Virus record (IMG/VR): IMGVR_UViG_3300030098_002838
Coordinates: 1 to 55,665 of that record
DNA length: 55,665 bases
DNA from: a virus
Direction: 5' to 3' (one strand)
The position numbers and the translations under genes are program-made. Position 1 is the first letter of the stretch. Each line of letters begins with the position of its first letter. The notes beneath the pieces are model-generated. The model did not search any database. It saw nothing but the letters and a program-made list of their open reading frames with translations, and had not been told where the DNA came from. Of this stretch, positions 33,446 to 41,899 are shown piece after piece.

Positions 33446-33922
33446 ATGGCAGATAAAGCATCATCTAGTTTATCAGCATCAATATTATTAGATGAAATAA
33501 AAGCAAGTATGAGTGGTAGTTTAATTTATGAACCTGCTGATGGTAATGATAAGTGGGTATTTGCAGAAGTGCAAGTAACTGGTTCTGCTTCAGATACAGA
33601 TTTACTAGACACTGGTGATTCATATCTTGGTTCGTCATCTCAAGTAGCTACTGGAGACACATTTAGATGGTTATGTATTAAAAATATATCTACAACCACT
33701 ACAGAAGGAATAGGATTTGTATTAGATGCTGGCAATGCAGTTTATAATGAAAAAGATTTAATTGTTGTAGGGCCTGGAGAAATGGTAATAATAAAACCAC
33801 CTAATTGCACAGTTGCAGATTTACATGCTAGAAGTTGTGTTCTTGATTCAAATCTAAGACCAGAAAGTCAAGGAACGGCAACTGTTAATGCTCATGTAGC
33901 AGCTATATTGGATGACGTATAA
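33446..33922 (+). CDS. Hypothetical beta-rich structural protein, 158 aa
   Basis: Strand-rich with many Ser, Thr and Asp. Its Gly-Pro (VVGPGEM) is GGG-CCT. It starts three bases after the previous stop and ends as TAATG. A head or tail accessory protein is likely. Confidence 0.6.
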   Translation: MADKASSSLSASILLDEIKASMSGSLIYEPADGNDKWVFAEVQVTGSASDTDLLDTGDSYLGSSSQVATGDTFRWLCIKNISTTTTEGIGFVLDAGNAVYNEKDLIVVGPGEMVIIKPPNCTVADLHARSCVLDSNLRPESQGTATVNAHVAAILDDV

Positions 33923-34200
33923 TGACTATTAAAGAAATGATGGAAAGAGCCGGTGTTAATAGTACTGGTTTAGCATTAGCTTGGATAAAAGATGCTGTAC
34001 ACGCTATTAAATCTTCTCATGGTGAAGAAATAAAATCTAATAAACAAAATATAATTGATGGAGAAAGAGAATATATTTTACCACTTAACATGGTATCTTT
34101 AAAATCTGTTTCTATTCTAGATACATCAGATGATAAATATAAAAAAATAAAACGATTGGCATATGACCCAATTGTTTCAGAAGATACGAGTCCAGAATAA
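33922..34200 (+). CDS. Putative head-tail connector, short, 92 aa
   Basis: MTIKEMMERAGVNSTGLALAWIKDAV is a helical start, then a short strand region (REYILPLNMVSLKSVSI) typical of small gp4/gp6-like adaptors. It overlaps both neighbours as TAATG. It may act with the 232-aa gene downstream. Confidence 0.6.
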   Translation: MTIKEMMERAGVNSTGLALAWIKDAVHAIKSSHGEEIKSNKQNIIDGEREYILPLNMVSLKSVSILDTSDDKYKKIKRLAYDPIVSEDTSPE

Positions 34201-34355
34201 TGCCGGTTCAATATAAAAAAGAAAAAAAAGTAATTATGACTAAGCCTAAAGATGATAAATATAAAGAGCTTTCTACAAAAATAGTTTTGCTTGAACACAA
34301 GTTAGAAGAAATGTATAAAATTGTAAAAAGACTTCAAACTAGAGCAGGATTATGA
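34200..34355 (+). CDS. 51-aa coiled-coil protein
   Basis: A basic start (MPVQYKKEKKVIM) then a coiled coil (KIVLLEHKLEEMYKIVKRL). Stop-start overlaps at both ends (TAATG, ATGA) support it as real although the frame is short. Function unknown. Confidence 0.6.
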   Translation: MPVQYKKEKKVIMTKPKDDKYKELSTKIVLLEHKLEEMYKIVKRLQTRAGL

Positions 34356-35050
34356 GTTATAATACTTATAAAAATTGGTTTTATCAATTACATGGTAGAT
34401 ATATACACTTATGGCAACTTGCTAATAATGCTTTTATAGATACTATTGGTAGTTATAAAATAAGATTGCCGGGTGAAAAATCTCCTATACAATTAATTTA
34501 TCCAGATGAAGACATTACAAATGGATTAAGAATTGAATATACATCATTTGATGAATCTGAAATATTTATATCTGAAGCATTAGAAACTACAACTGCTAAA
34601 TATTCTTCAAGTACCATAGCTTTTTCAGATGGTGGAGATACCATTACTGACTCTACTAATCCATTTGTAACAGCTGGTTTTTCAACTGGTGATAGAATAA
34701 GAATTATAGGGTCTGCTAGTAATGATGGTGATTATACTGTTGATGTAGCAGCTGGTGCTCTTACATTACAAAGTGGTAGTACTACACTTGAAACAATTGG
34801 TGAAAGTATTACAATATATCAAATACCTAAAACTGGAGCAACTGCAGATGAAAGCGCTCATGTTAATTTAAATAGAATGTTATCACTAGCAGTTGTTGAT
34901 TATATGAAGGCCCAGCAAAAAGAATTAGAAGGTGATATTCAAGGTAAAGAATATTACATAAAACAATTTTGGAAAAAAGTAGCAGATGACCAGAGTAATA
35001 AGAGAAATATTTCTATGACTTTTTCTCTTCCTGTTTATTCTGTTCGTTAA
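34352..35050 (+). CDS. Head-tail connector-like protein with inserted beta domain
   Basis: The first ~75 and last ~70 residues are typical of connector proteins (LHGRYIHLWQLANNAF; AVVDYMKAQQKELEGD). Residues 80-160 look like an inserted beta-sandwich with GFSTGDRIRIIGSASNDGDY, a pattern common in phage tail proteins. It ends before a 71-base gap with a hairpin. Confidence 0.6.
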   Translation: MSYNTYKNWFYQLHGRYIHLWQLANNAFIDTIGSYKIRLPGEKSPIQLIYPDEDITNGLRIEYTSFDESEIFISEALETTTAKYSSSTIAFSDGGDTITDSTNPFVTAGFSTGDRIRIIGSASNDGDYTVDVAAGALTLQSGSTTLETIGESITIYQIPKTGATADESAHVNLNRMLSLAVVDYMKAQQKELEGDIQGKEYYIKQFWKKVADDQSNKRNISMTFSLPVYSVR

Positions 35051-35061
35051 TTAAATTAAAG

Positions 35062-35100
35062 TGCTTGTATAAGGAGCATTCTCGCCTCGCATGACAAGCA
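35062..35100. other. Hairpin in the gap before tail genes
   Basis: TGCTTGT (35062-35068) pairs with ACAAGCA (35094-35100) around a 25-base loop. It lies between the connector and tail genes and is followed by an SD (AAAGGAG). Possibly an RNA-processing site. Confidence 0.4.
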
Positions 35101-35121
35101 TTAACCGTAAAGGAGAAACAA

Positions 35122-35460
35122 ATGGCAAATTTACAAAAACATAGAGCACACGAATCATTAAATATAGATACAGCTGCTGATTGGCAAGTTCAAACAATAG
35201 TATCAGTTACAGCTAATGCTGCTGACGCTATGATTGATGTGTCTAATTATCACATGGTTCATCTTCAACCAGCTGAAGATATATATTTTACATTTAACGC
35301 AAACAATGTTGAAGCTAGTCTTGTTCCAGCAAATGAACTTTATTTAAAAGGTGGAGATACAATTTATTCTTTTAAAATCCCTAAAGGATTGTCGGATACA
35401 ATGTATTTAATATTAGAACGAGTAACTGATACAGGCAATTGCCGTATTGTATTATCATAG
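35122..35460 (+). CDS. Small structural protein, 112 aa
   Basis: A beta-rich protein with normal SD (AAAGGAGAAAC), placed before the tail fibre. It may be a fibre-attachment or decoration protein. No family recognised. Confidence 0.6.
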   Translation: MANLQKHRAHESLNIDTAADWQVQTIVSVTANAADAMIDVSNYHMVHLQPAEDIYFTFNANNVEASLVPANELYLKGGDTIYSFKIPKGLSDTMYLILERVTDTGNCRIVLS

Positions 35461-35469
35461 GAGGTAATT

Positions 35470-38400
35470 ATGGCTTTTTTACAAACAACAGCAGCAAGTA
35501 TATCTTCTGGGGGTACAATAAATGGTAATGTTACTATAGCAGGCGATTTAACTGTTCAAGGTGATAATAGTGGAACATATAGTGAGATAATTACTGGCGT
35601 TCTTCAAATGTCTAGCACAACATTAAATGGTTCTCCAATAAATTTATTAAGTAGAGATACTGCAATAGATACTGACGGAGAAGGTGTTAGAATAAGATTT
35701 GGTAAAAGTAATGATGGCTTTTTAGCTGACTATGGCTATAGAAGATGGACATCTAGTGATAAGGGTGCAACTATAACATCTACAGATAATTTAAGATTTG
35801 CACTTGCTGGTCAAGATGTTTCGCATTTTATGTTTAAAGGTGGAAATAGTACAACGGGGTCTATTTTAGATATTAGACCACACGAGTATCATGTTGTAGC
35901 AGACGATGTTTTAGGTAAAATAACTTTTTCAGCTGCTCACGAAACTAGTGGTACAGATGCTATTTTAGCAGGTGCTGAAATCAAAGCATTAGCAACTGCT
36001 GAATTTACATCTAGTGTTAACTCTACTGATTTAATATTTGGCACAGGAGCAAGTGAAGCTGCTACCGAAAAAATGCGTATTACTTCAGCAGGTCGGGTTG
36101 GTATTGGAACTGACTCACCTGATACCAATATGCACATTGCAATGGATAATGGAACAATGCCCGATGTTAGTGGAGAAGCTGGAACTGGATTCATTGTACA
36201 AAATAATAGTGCTACAAACGATAATGTTAGAATGTCGCTTATATCAGGTAATGCAGCTTCAGGAGTTATTCATTTTGGAGACGAACAAGACCACAACGCT
36301 GGTACAATATATTATAATCATTCCTCTAATTATATGGCTTTTGAAACTAATGGTGCTAATGAAAGACTGCGTATTGATTCATCAGGTAATGTTGGTATCG
36401 GAAGAAGTGATTCTGTAATGTCAGGATTGGGTGGTACAAACACAAAATTAACACTTTATAATTCTAGCTACGCAGGTAATTTAGAGTTAGCTGGTAACTC
36501 ATCAAGTGATGATGCGTTAATGGGCAGTATTTGGTTTTCAAATGAAGATAATGCAGACGATACAAATGTTGATGCAGATAGTAAGTTAATTGCTACTATA
36601 GATGTAAGAACTGAAACATCAGATTCTAATGCACACGATGATAGTGGTTCTCATATAATATTTAAAACAAAGCCTGAAGCTGGTACATTAGCAGAAGCAA
36701 TGCGTATTGATTCATCAGGGCGAGTTGGTATAGGAGTTGCTCCATCACTTGATGCAAATACTCCACTTACAGTACAAACTGCATCTGACTTTAGTATGTT
36801 GTTAAATAGTACAAATGACGGAGGATTTGTATCTCTTAAAATAGGAAACTCAGGAGATACAAGTGCCACTTCTAATTGGGATATAGTAAGAGCCAATGGT
36901 AGTGGAAATTTAGGAATTAGACATTGGGACACTTTTTATTCAGGTGGTAATGTTACTACTGTGATAAATTTAGATGCCAACTCTCGCATCAGTCTTAGTA
37001 ATAATGATAGTGGTGGAACAGGTGGTACTGATAGTACAAGTGGTAATACTATATTTGGATATCACGCTGGTTTAAACCTTGATTCAGGTAGTATAGATAA
37101 TATTTTAATTGGTCACGCATCGGGAAAGGGATTATCTGGCAGTACGAATGATTACACACAAAATGTGCTGATTGGTGGCAACTCAGGAAGGGATATAACT
37201 CAAGGCGATAATAATGTAGTCGTAGGTCACAATGCAGGTCGGTATCTTTCACAAGGAGATTCAAATACACTTATTGGGCATAATGCCGGTAATGCAGTTC
37301 TTAACGCAAATAATAACACAATAGTTGGTGCAAATGCTGGTGACGCTATATCTTCAGGTGCAAATAATTCTATATTGGGAACATCGGCATTAAGTACAGC
37401 AACGACTGCTTTAAATAATGTGTTTATTGGAAGAAGTGCTGGTGAAGACATTCCAGCAAGTCAAGCACTAAATGGTGTTATAGCTATAGGATGGGAATCG
37501 TTTAAAGGTAGTGGTTCTACTACTACAGGCCCAGAAGGAACAGTTGCAATTGGATATCAAGCATTAACTGCACTCACTACAGGAATTGCTAATACAGCGA
37601 TAGGATATGAGGCATTAAAAACAGAGGATACTAGCGATGGTAATGTAGCTATAGGTCATCAAGCATTAAAAACTCAAGATGCAGTTGATAACGCAGGAAA
37701 TACTGCTGTAGGATATGTAGCATTAACAAATTCGACAACTGCAATAGGGAATACTGCGGTAGGTTATAAAGCAGGTCAGTCTGTTACAACTGGGGGATTG
37801 TCAACTATAGTGGGTCATCAGGCTGGAAAATCTTTTACTGTTGGTAGATATAATACTGTATTAGGGTATGCTGCAATGGATGCAGAAGTAGAAGGTTCAG
37901 AAAACGTAGCAATAGGTTATAATGCTTTAACTGCTGCAAACGCAGGTGGTAGTGGTAGTGGAGCGACTAATACTCACAACACTATGGTAGGTGCAAATGC
38001 AGGTGATGGAATAACTTCAGGTATTCAAAATACTGGATTAGGTGCAAATGTTGCTTTTGATGTAGATGCTAATAATCAAACTGCTATTGGGTTTGGAGCA
38101 ACAACTGATTCAGCTAATGATATTGCAATAGGAAATACAAGCGTTGATGAAATAGAAGGTCAAGCAAGTTTCGCAACTTATTCAGATGAAAGAATTAAAC
38201 AAAATATTCAAGATGGTGATTTAGGTCTTGATTTTATTAATTTATTAAAACCTCGCAAGTATAATAAAGTAAATCCTGCTAAATATCCTGATTCAATTAA
38301 AAACCCAAGTGATGGCGTTGATTCAAATGGTGATGAACAGGAATGGACAGATGCTCAAGCTAATAAAGTTTGGGATGGATTAATTGCTCAAGAAGTAAAA

Positions 38401-38550
38401 GAAGCAATGGATGCTTGTGAAACTTCATATAGTGGTTGGCGTGAAAAGAAAAATTCAAAACAAGTTTTAGAGTATGAAACTTTAGTAGTACCATTAATTA
38501 AAGCAGTTCAAGAGTTATCTGCAAGGGTAGAAGAATTAGAATCAAAGTAG
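35470..38550 (+). CDS. Tail fibre with YadA-like repeats and S74 chaperone
   Basis: The 1,026-aa protein starts with a short strand region (TINGNVTIAGDLTVQGDN). It has three fibre repeats of GxVGIG type (near residues 210, 310 and 420), then about 350 residues of NTAIGYxAL/NVAIGHxAL-like left-handed repeats as in YadA heads. The C-terminus is a peptidase S74 intramolecular chaperone: YSDERIKQNI with S905 and K910 as the self-cleavage dyad, so residues 905-1026 should be released after trimer folding. It binds the host surface. SD AGGAGGTAATT. Confidence 0.9.
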   Translation: MAFLQTTAASISSGGTINGNVTIAGDLTVQGDNSGTYSEIITGVLQMSSTTLNGSPINLLSRDTAIDTDGEGVRIRFGKSNDGFLADYGYRRWTSSDKGATITSTDNLRFALAGQDVSHFMFKGGNSTTGSILDIRPHEYHVVADDVLGKITFSAAHETSGTDAILAGAEIKALATAEFTSSVNSTDLIFGTGASEAATEKMRITSAGRVGIGTDSPDTNMHIAMDNGTMPDVSGEAGTGFIVQNNSATNDNVRMSLISGNAASGVIHFGDEQDHNAGTIYYNHSSNYMAFETNGANERLRIDSSGNVGIGRSDSVMSGLGGTNTKLTLYNSSYAGNLELAGNSSSDDALMGSIWFSNEDNADDTNVDADSKLIATIDVRTETSDSNAHDDSGSHIIFKTKPEAGTLAEAMRIDSSGRVGIGVAPSLDANTPLTVQTASDFSMLLNSTNDGGFVSLKIGNSGDTSATSNWDIVRANGSGNLGIRHWDTFYSGGNVTTVINLDANSRISLSNNDSGGTGGTDSTSGNTIFGYHAGLNLDSGSIDNILIGHASGKGLSGSTNDYTQNVLIGGNSGRDITQGDNNVVVGHNAGRYLSQGDSNTLIGHNAGNAVLNANNNTIVGANAGDAISSGANNSILGTSALSTATTALNNVFIGRSAGEDIPASQALNGVIAIGWESFKGSGSTTTGPEGTVAIGYQALTALTTGIANTAIGYEALKTEDTSDGNVAIGHQALKTQDAVDNAGNTAVGYVALTNSTTAIGNTAVGYKAGQSVTTGGLSTIVGHQAGKSFTVGRYNTVLGYAAMDAEVEGSENVAIGYNALTAANAGGSGSGATNTHNTMVGANAGDGITSGIQNTGLGANVAFDVDANNQTAIGFGATTDSANDIAIGNTSVDEIEGQASFATYSDERIKQNIQDGDLGLDFINLLKPRKYNKVNPAKYPDSIKNPSDGVDSNGDEQEWTDAQANKVWDGLIAQEVKEAMDACETSYSGWREKKNSKQVLEYETLVVPLIKAVQELSARVEELESK

Positions 38551-38580
38551 ATTTTAACTAACAAACAAAGGAGCTAAATA

Positions 38581-38817
38581 ATGGCTAAAAAAGAAAAAGA
38601 ACAAAAGCCTGTTTTAACTTTCGATGACAAAGAGTATGTAATCGAGGATATGACAGATGAACAAAAAGTACTTCTCAACCACATTAATGACTTACAGAAT
38701 AAGATGAACTCAATGCAGTTTAACTTAGACCAGTTAAGTGTTGGTAAAGAATCGTTTATATCTAAACTTCGAGAAGCTCTTGAAGAAAAACCTGAAGACG
38801 AGGAAAGTAAAGAATGA
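38581..38817 (+). CDS. DUF6447-like small coiled-coil protein, 78 aa
   Basis: TFDDKEYVIEDMTDEQKVLL followed by a coiled coil and acidic tail resembles a phage family found after tail fibres (DUF6447-like). SD AAAGGAGCTAAATA. It may be a fibre assembly factor; function not established. Confidence 0.6.
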   Translation: MAKKEKEQKPVLTFDDKEYVIEDMTDEQKVLLNHINDLQNKMNSMQFNLDQLSVGKESFISKLREALEEKPEDEESKE

Positions 38818-38987
38818 AAATTAAAGGAGTATCATTAAATGGCTTAAATAAAAGACAAGAAAATGCTATGAAAAGACATTCTAAGCATCACACTGGTAAG
38901 CATTTAAGAGAAATGGTTTCTTTAATGAAAAAAGGTAAAACATTTACAGACTCTCATAAATTAGCAATGAGGAAAGTTGGTAAATAG
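38814..38987 (+). CDS. 57-aa basic His/Lys-rich protein
   Basis: ATGA overlap with the previous gene. The product (NKRQENAMKRHSKHHTGKHL, then MKKGKTFTDSHKLAMRK) resembles short basic proteins near tail genes of marine phages. Its stop overlaps a GTG start. Function unknown. Confidence 0.65.
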   Translation: MKIKGVSLNGLNKRQENAMKRHSKHHTGKHLREMVSLMKKGKTFTDSHKLAMRKVGK

Positions 38988-39439
38988 TGATTATAAGAAG
39001 GTGTAGTCAAGGTCATCGAGTTAGGTTGCATCGCAACACTACTCCTAATGCTGTTCGTCAAAAGACATATGCAGACGGAACTGTCGAAACCTTGACTTAT
39101 CCTTCATCTGGTTATGATTACTTTGTAGAGGTAGATGGAACTGTTGTAAGACGCTCAGATAGTTTTAAAAATATAGAAGAATACTATGTTGATGAATGTG
39201 CTAAAAAGCATGGAGATGGACATGGTAGATTGATTATTGGAACTCATCAATTAGTTAATGGTGTCGCTACAAGTCAAGAAGATTATCCTACAGATGCAAA
39301 TACAAAAGATGAAATAAAAGATTTTTATGATAAACGAGGAATTAGTTATAGTTCTAGTGAAACTAAAGATGAATTATTATCTAGAATAACTATACAATCT
39401 AGTGCAAATGGTAAAATAACATCTAAACATATAAAATGA
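38987..39439 (+). CDS. Protein with C-terminal HeH/LEM-like domain, 150 aa
   Basis: Starts with GTG overlapping the previous TAG. After a strand-rich N-terminal part, residues 106-135 (TKDEIKDFYDKRGISYSSSE, then TKDELLSRI) fit the HeH/SAP-like two-helix domain common in phage structural proteins. Likely virion-linked. Confidence 0.6.
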   Translation: MIIRRCSQGHRVRLHRNTTPNAVRQKTYADGTVETLTYPSSGYDYFVEVDGTVVRRSDSFKNIEEYYVDECAKKHGDGHGRLIIGTHQLVNGVATSQEDYPTDANTKDEIKDFYDKRGISYSSSETKDELLSRITIQSSANGKITSKHIK

Positions 39440-39672
39440 CATTATTAGAACAATATAAAAAACAAATGGTAGAAAAACCTAGGCCCGTAGAAGTAATTGC
39501 GCATGTTCCAGAATTATCTAAATTAATAGAATTATTGTATATGCAAATGAAAAAAGAAAAACAACAAAATGAAGGACAGCCAATGGTTGAAATTTTAGGA
39601 CAACCATATATGCAAACAAGGTCTTGGTATAATCCAGGTCAAGGCATAAAACAATCAGCGGCTGTAGAATAG
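39436..39672 (+). CDS. Hypothetical protein, 78 aa
   Basis: ATGA overlap with the gene above. Helical start, Gln/Pro-rich end. It precedes the membrane-protein run. Unknown function. Confidence 0.6.
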   Translation: MTLLEQYKKQMVEKPRPVEVIAHVPELSKLIELLYMQMKKEKQQNEGQPMVEILGQPYMQTRSWYNPGQGIKQSAAVE

Positions 39673-39680
39673 GAGAAATT

Positions 39681-39971
39681 ATGAAAAATCCATTAGCAAC
39701 ATTTTACGGATGGCAAGTTAATTCAGGAGCATTAGATGGGTGGACATCTTATCACATAGCAGCTGGAGCATTTCTTTGTAAAATATTTCAATGGTTAGAA
39801 TGGTCTGACTTTTGGTGTGTTATGGGGGTGTTTATTATTGGTGTTCTTTGGGAAATATTTGAGTGGGTTGTAGAAAATTGGAGACCTTATGGAACAAAAA
39901 ATAAATGGATGATTAATACATTGTCAGATTTATTTGTTGAAACTGCTATGGCATGGTGGATGGTAATTTGA
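39681..39971 (+). CDS. Multi-pass membrane protein, 96 aa
   Basis: Three hydrophobic stretches are visible: SYHIAAGAFLCKIF, WCVMGVFIIGVLWEIFEWVV, and LFVETAMAWWMVI. The first and second resemble VanZ-like membrane proteins (HxxxG and WEIFEW). With SD AGGAGAAATT it opens the lysis-like block. A holin is one option. Confidence 0.65.
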   Translation: MKNPLATFYGWQVNSGALDGWTSYHIAAGAFLCKIFQWLEWSDFWCVMGVFIIGVLWEIFEWVVENWRPYGTKNKWMINTLSDLFVETAMAWWMVI

Positions 39972-40234
39972 AACCTAATGAAAAGAAATTATTATTTTGG
40001 TGGATAGTTATGTTGTTAATGATATTGGGAATTATTACTACTGTTACTGGTTGTAAGAGTGGTTGGTCTATAGGTGGATTAGAAATTTCTCCATCTGATT
40101 CTATTCATATAAATTATTTAATAATAGTAGACCAAGACAGTACTCAACATTGGTACGAACCTAGTATAGAAATAGGAGATAATTATTGTTATAAACACCA
40201 TATTTGGGAAGATGTGAGAAGGAAAAGTGAGTGA
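39953..40234 (+). CDS. Membrane or lipoprotein, 93 aa (possible outer spanin)
   Basis: A basic start, a hydrophobic segment (LLFWWIVMLLMILGIITT) and then TVTGC, a lipobox with Cys34. The remaining 59 residues are polar, ending KHHIWEDVRRKSE. A lipid-anchored outer spanin is a reasonable guess because the next genes have membrane coiled coils. It overlaps the previous gene by 19 bases. Confidence 0.55.
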   Translation: MVDGNLKPNEKKLLFWWIVMLLMILGIITTVTGCKSGWSIGGLEISPSDSIHINYLIIVDQDSTQHWYEPSIEIGDNYCYKHHIWEDVRRKSE

Positions 40235-40544
40235 GAAGCCAAAGACAGCGCGCAGTTACAGGACGGGAATTATTGATGATAATTTTTCCCTCCATATTAA
40301 CATCAAGTGGCTTGGTCAGTTGTTTGTGGCTGTCGCTGGTATTGTGTATGGATACTTACAGATTACGAATCGCATTGCAGAACTTGAGCGAGGAATGGAA
40401 CTTGCTACTGCCAGCATTGAAGAACTTGTAAATAAACATATGCTAGAAGAACAAAAAACAAGAGAAGAAATGGAAGAACGTATTTCGTTCTTTGAAAAAG
40501 AATTAAACCTAAATCCATTTAGTTGGAAAAGGAAAAAGAAATGA
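40227..40544 (+). CDS. Membrane coiled-coil protein, 105 aa (possible inner spanin)
   Basis: GTG start after AAGGAAAA. One membrane segment (WLGQLFVAVAGIVYGYL) then a long Glu-rich coiled coil and a basic tail. This is the usual shape of a Gram-negative inner spanin, and the gene above has a lipobox. The tail (WKRKKK) is cytoplasm-like, which argues the other way, so the role is uncertain. Confidence 0.55.
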   Translation: MSEKPKTARSYRTGIIDDNFSLHINIKWLGQLFVAVAGIVYGYLQITNRIAELERGMELATASIEELVNKHMLEEQKTREEMEERISFFEKELNLNPFSWKRKKK

Positions 40545-40807
40545 CATCTGAAGTAATAACATTAATACAAGAGTTAGGATTTCCAGTTGCAATTAGTATT
40601 GGATTGGGTTTTGCCTTATATAGTGTAGTAAGATTTATTTTAAAGGAAAAAGTAGAAGATACTTTGAATAGGTTTGATGAAAAACATGAAAACTTGCAAC
40701 ATAGGTTAGATATAATTATGGATGAGATGGGTAAGTTGAAAAAGTGGAACGCAGAAATTAAATCTGATTTAAAAGTTTATATTGATATGACAATGAGAAA
40801 TAAATAA
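40541..40807 (+). CDS. Membrane coiled-coil protein, 88 aa (holin-like)
   Basis: ATGA overlap with the previous stop. N-terminal membrane helix (LGFPVAISIGLGFALYSVV) and a coiled coil. Similar in shape to three neighbouring genes, suggesting duplication. Holin-like. Confidence 0.6.
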   Translation: MTSEVITLIQELGFPVAISIGLGFALYSVVRFILKEKVEDTLNRFDEKHENLQHRLDIIMDEMGKLKKWNAEIKSDLKVYIDMTMRNK

Positions 40808-40899
40808 TGCCAATGCCTTTTCATTGTATAGAATGTGACAAGCCAATACAACAAGCATTAAATGGTATTTGTGATGATTGCAAACAAGAAGAAGAATAA
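40807..40899 (+). CDS. 30-aa zinc-ribbon peptide
   Basis: MPMPFHCIECDKPIQQALNG followed by ICDDCKQEEE. Two C-x2-C pairs 12 residues apart form a minimal zinc ribbon. TAATG overlaps at both ends make it very likely a translated gene. Function unknown. Confidence 0.6.
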   Translation: MPMPFHCIECDKPIQQALNGICDDCKQEEE

Positions 40900-40961
40900 T
40901 GGATTTATGTTGTATAGATTTAGTATTTTTAATAGTATGGATAATTGTAATAGCGAGTTAA
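40899..40961 (+). CDS. 20-aa membrane peptide
   Basis: MDLCCIDLVFLIVWIIVIAS is a single hydrophobic helix. The ATG shares a base with the zinc peptide stop, and the next gene begins one base after its TAA. Could be a mini-holin, or a toxin-like or leader peptide; inference only. Confidence 0.45.
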   Translation: MDLCCIDLVFLIVWIIVIAS

Positions 40962-40962
40962 T

Positions 40963-41286
40963 ATGGAACAATCATTTATAGAATTATATGCAGAATACGG
41001 AGCAATGGGAATCGTTGTGGCTTTATTTGTATATGGTTATATTAAACAAAGTAAAAGAGCTGATGAACAAGCAGAAGCACTCGAAGCTTTAAAAGTTGAA
41101 AACAAAGGACAAAGTAATGACATTTCTAATATTGAATCTATCTTATTAAAACTTTTAGATAGGTGGAATAACTCAGATTCAACCAGAGATAGAAGACATG
41201 AAGAAATGGTTCGTGAATTAAATGATTTATCAGATGTAATGATGGAAGTAAAAGGTTCTGTTAGCAGAATAAATGGAAAACACTAA
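40963..41286 (+). CDS. Holin-like membrane protein, 107 aa
   Basis: A membrane helix (AEYGAMGIVVALFVYGYI) is followed by a charged coiled coil, as in BhlA/UviB-type holins. It fits release of the M15 endolysin. It ends as TAATG. Confidence 0.6.
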   Translation: MEQSFIELYAEYGAMGIVVALFVYGYIKQSKRADEQAEALEALKVENKGQSNDISNIESILLKLLDRWNNSDSTRDRRHEEMVRELNDLSDVMMEVKGSVSRINGKH

Positions 41287-41546
41287 TGAAATTAAATACA
41301 AATATATCAATTGAAAATATTGTAACTATTATAGCTCTTGTTTGTTCAATGATTCTTGCATTTGGATTTATACAATATGATGTTGATATGATTAAAAGAG
41401 ACTTAGAATTAAAAGTTGATAAAAAAGAAGTAGCAGCAGATAGAAATTTAATTACATATAAATTAGATGTTATCACTGCTGAAATTGCTGAGATGAAAAA
41501 ATCTTTAGAACAAATAAAAGGAGAAATACATGGACTTCGTAAGTGA
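41286..41546 (+). CDS. Membrane coiled-coil protein, 86 aa
   Basis: Membrane helix (IENIVTIIALVCSMILAFGF) then a coiled coil ending LEQIKGEIHGLRK. The same plan as the genes at 40541 and 40963. Lysis or membrane role likely. Confidence 0.6.
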   Translation: MKLNTNISIENIVTIIALVCSMILAFGFIQYDVDMIKRDLELKVDKKEVAADRNLITYKLDVITAEIAEMKKSLEQIKGEIHGLRK

Positions 41547-41778
41547 TTGGTTAAGTTGGTCAAATCTATTTTATATGATTGGACTAGGTATAGCTGGTTA
41601 TGCTACATCTGTAACTGTTAAAAACAGAAACATTGTTGTACAAATCGGTGAATTAGTTAAGGCTTTAGAGGATGGTATGCGTGACAAAAAACTAACTAAA
41701 GCAGAAAAAGATAAAGTTATGAAGGAAGCCTTAGATGTTGCTAAAGCTGTAATTCAAAGTAAATGGAAACTATGGTAA
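41530..41778 (+). CDS. Membrane protein, 82 aa
   Basis: SD AAAGGAGAAATAC. One membrane helix (FYMIGLGIAGYATSV) and a charged helix (EDGMRDKKLTKAEKDKVMKE). Resembles small phage holin-associated proteins; overlaps the previous gene by 17 bases. Confidence 0.6.
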   Translation: MDFVSDWLSWSNLFYMIGLGIAGYATSVTVKNRNIVVQIGELVKALEDGMRDKKLTKAEKDKVMKEALDVAKAVIQSKWKLW

Positions 41779-41788
41779 AGGAGTAAAT

Positions 41789-41899
41789 ATGCCAGCAGGA
41801 AAAGGAACATATGGGTCAAAACGAGGAAGACCACCAAAGAAAAAATCTAGTCGTAAAAAAATGACAAAAAGAAAGGTTTCTAAGAAAAAGAAATACTAA
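41789..41899 (+). CDS. 36-aa AT-hook basic peptide
   Basis: After AAAGGAGTAAAT comes MPAGKGTYGSKRGRPPKKKS, with KRGRPPKKK, a textbook AT-hook; the rest is Lys/Arg. It should bind the minor groove of AT-rich DNA such as this genome. Encoded among late genes, it may be packed with the DNA. TAATG overlap with the hub gene. Confidence 0.75.
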   Translation: MPAGKGTYGSKRGRPPKKKSSRKKMTKRKVSKKKKY

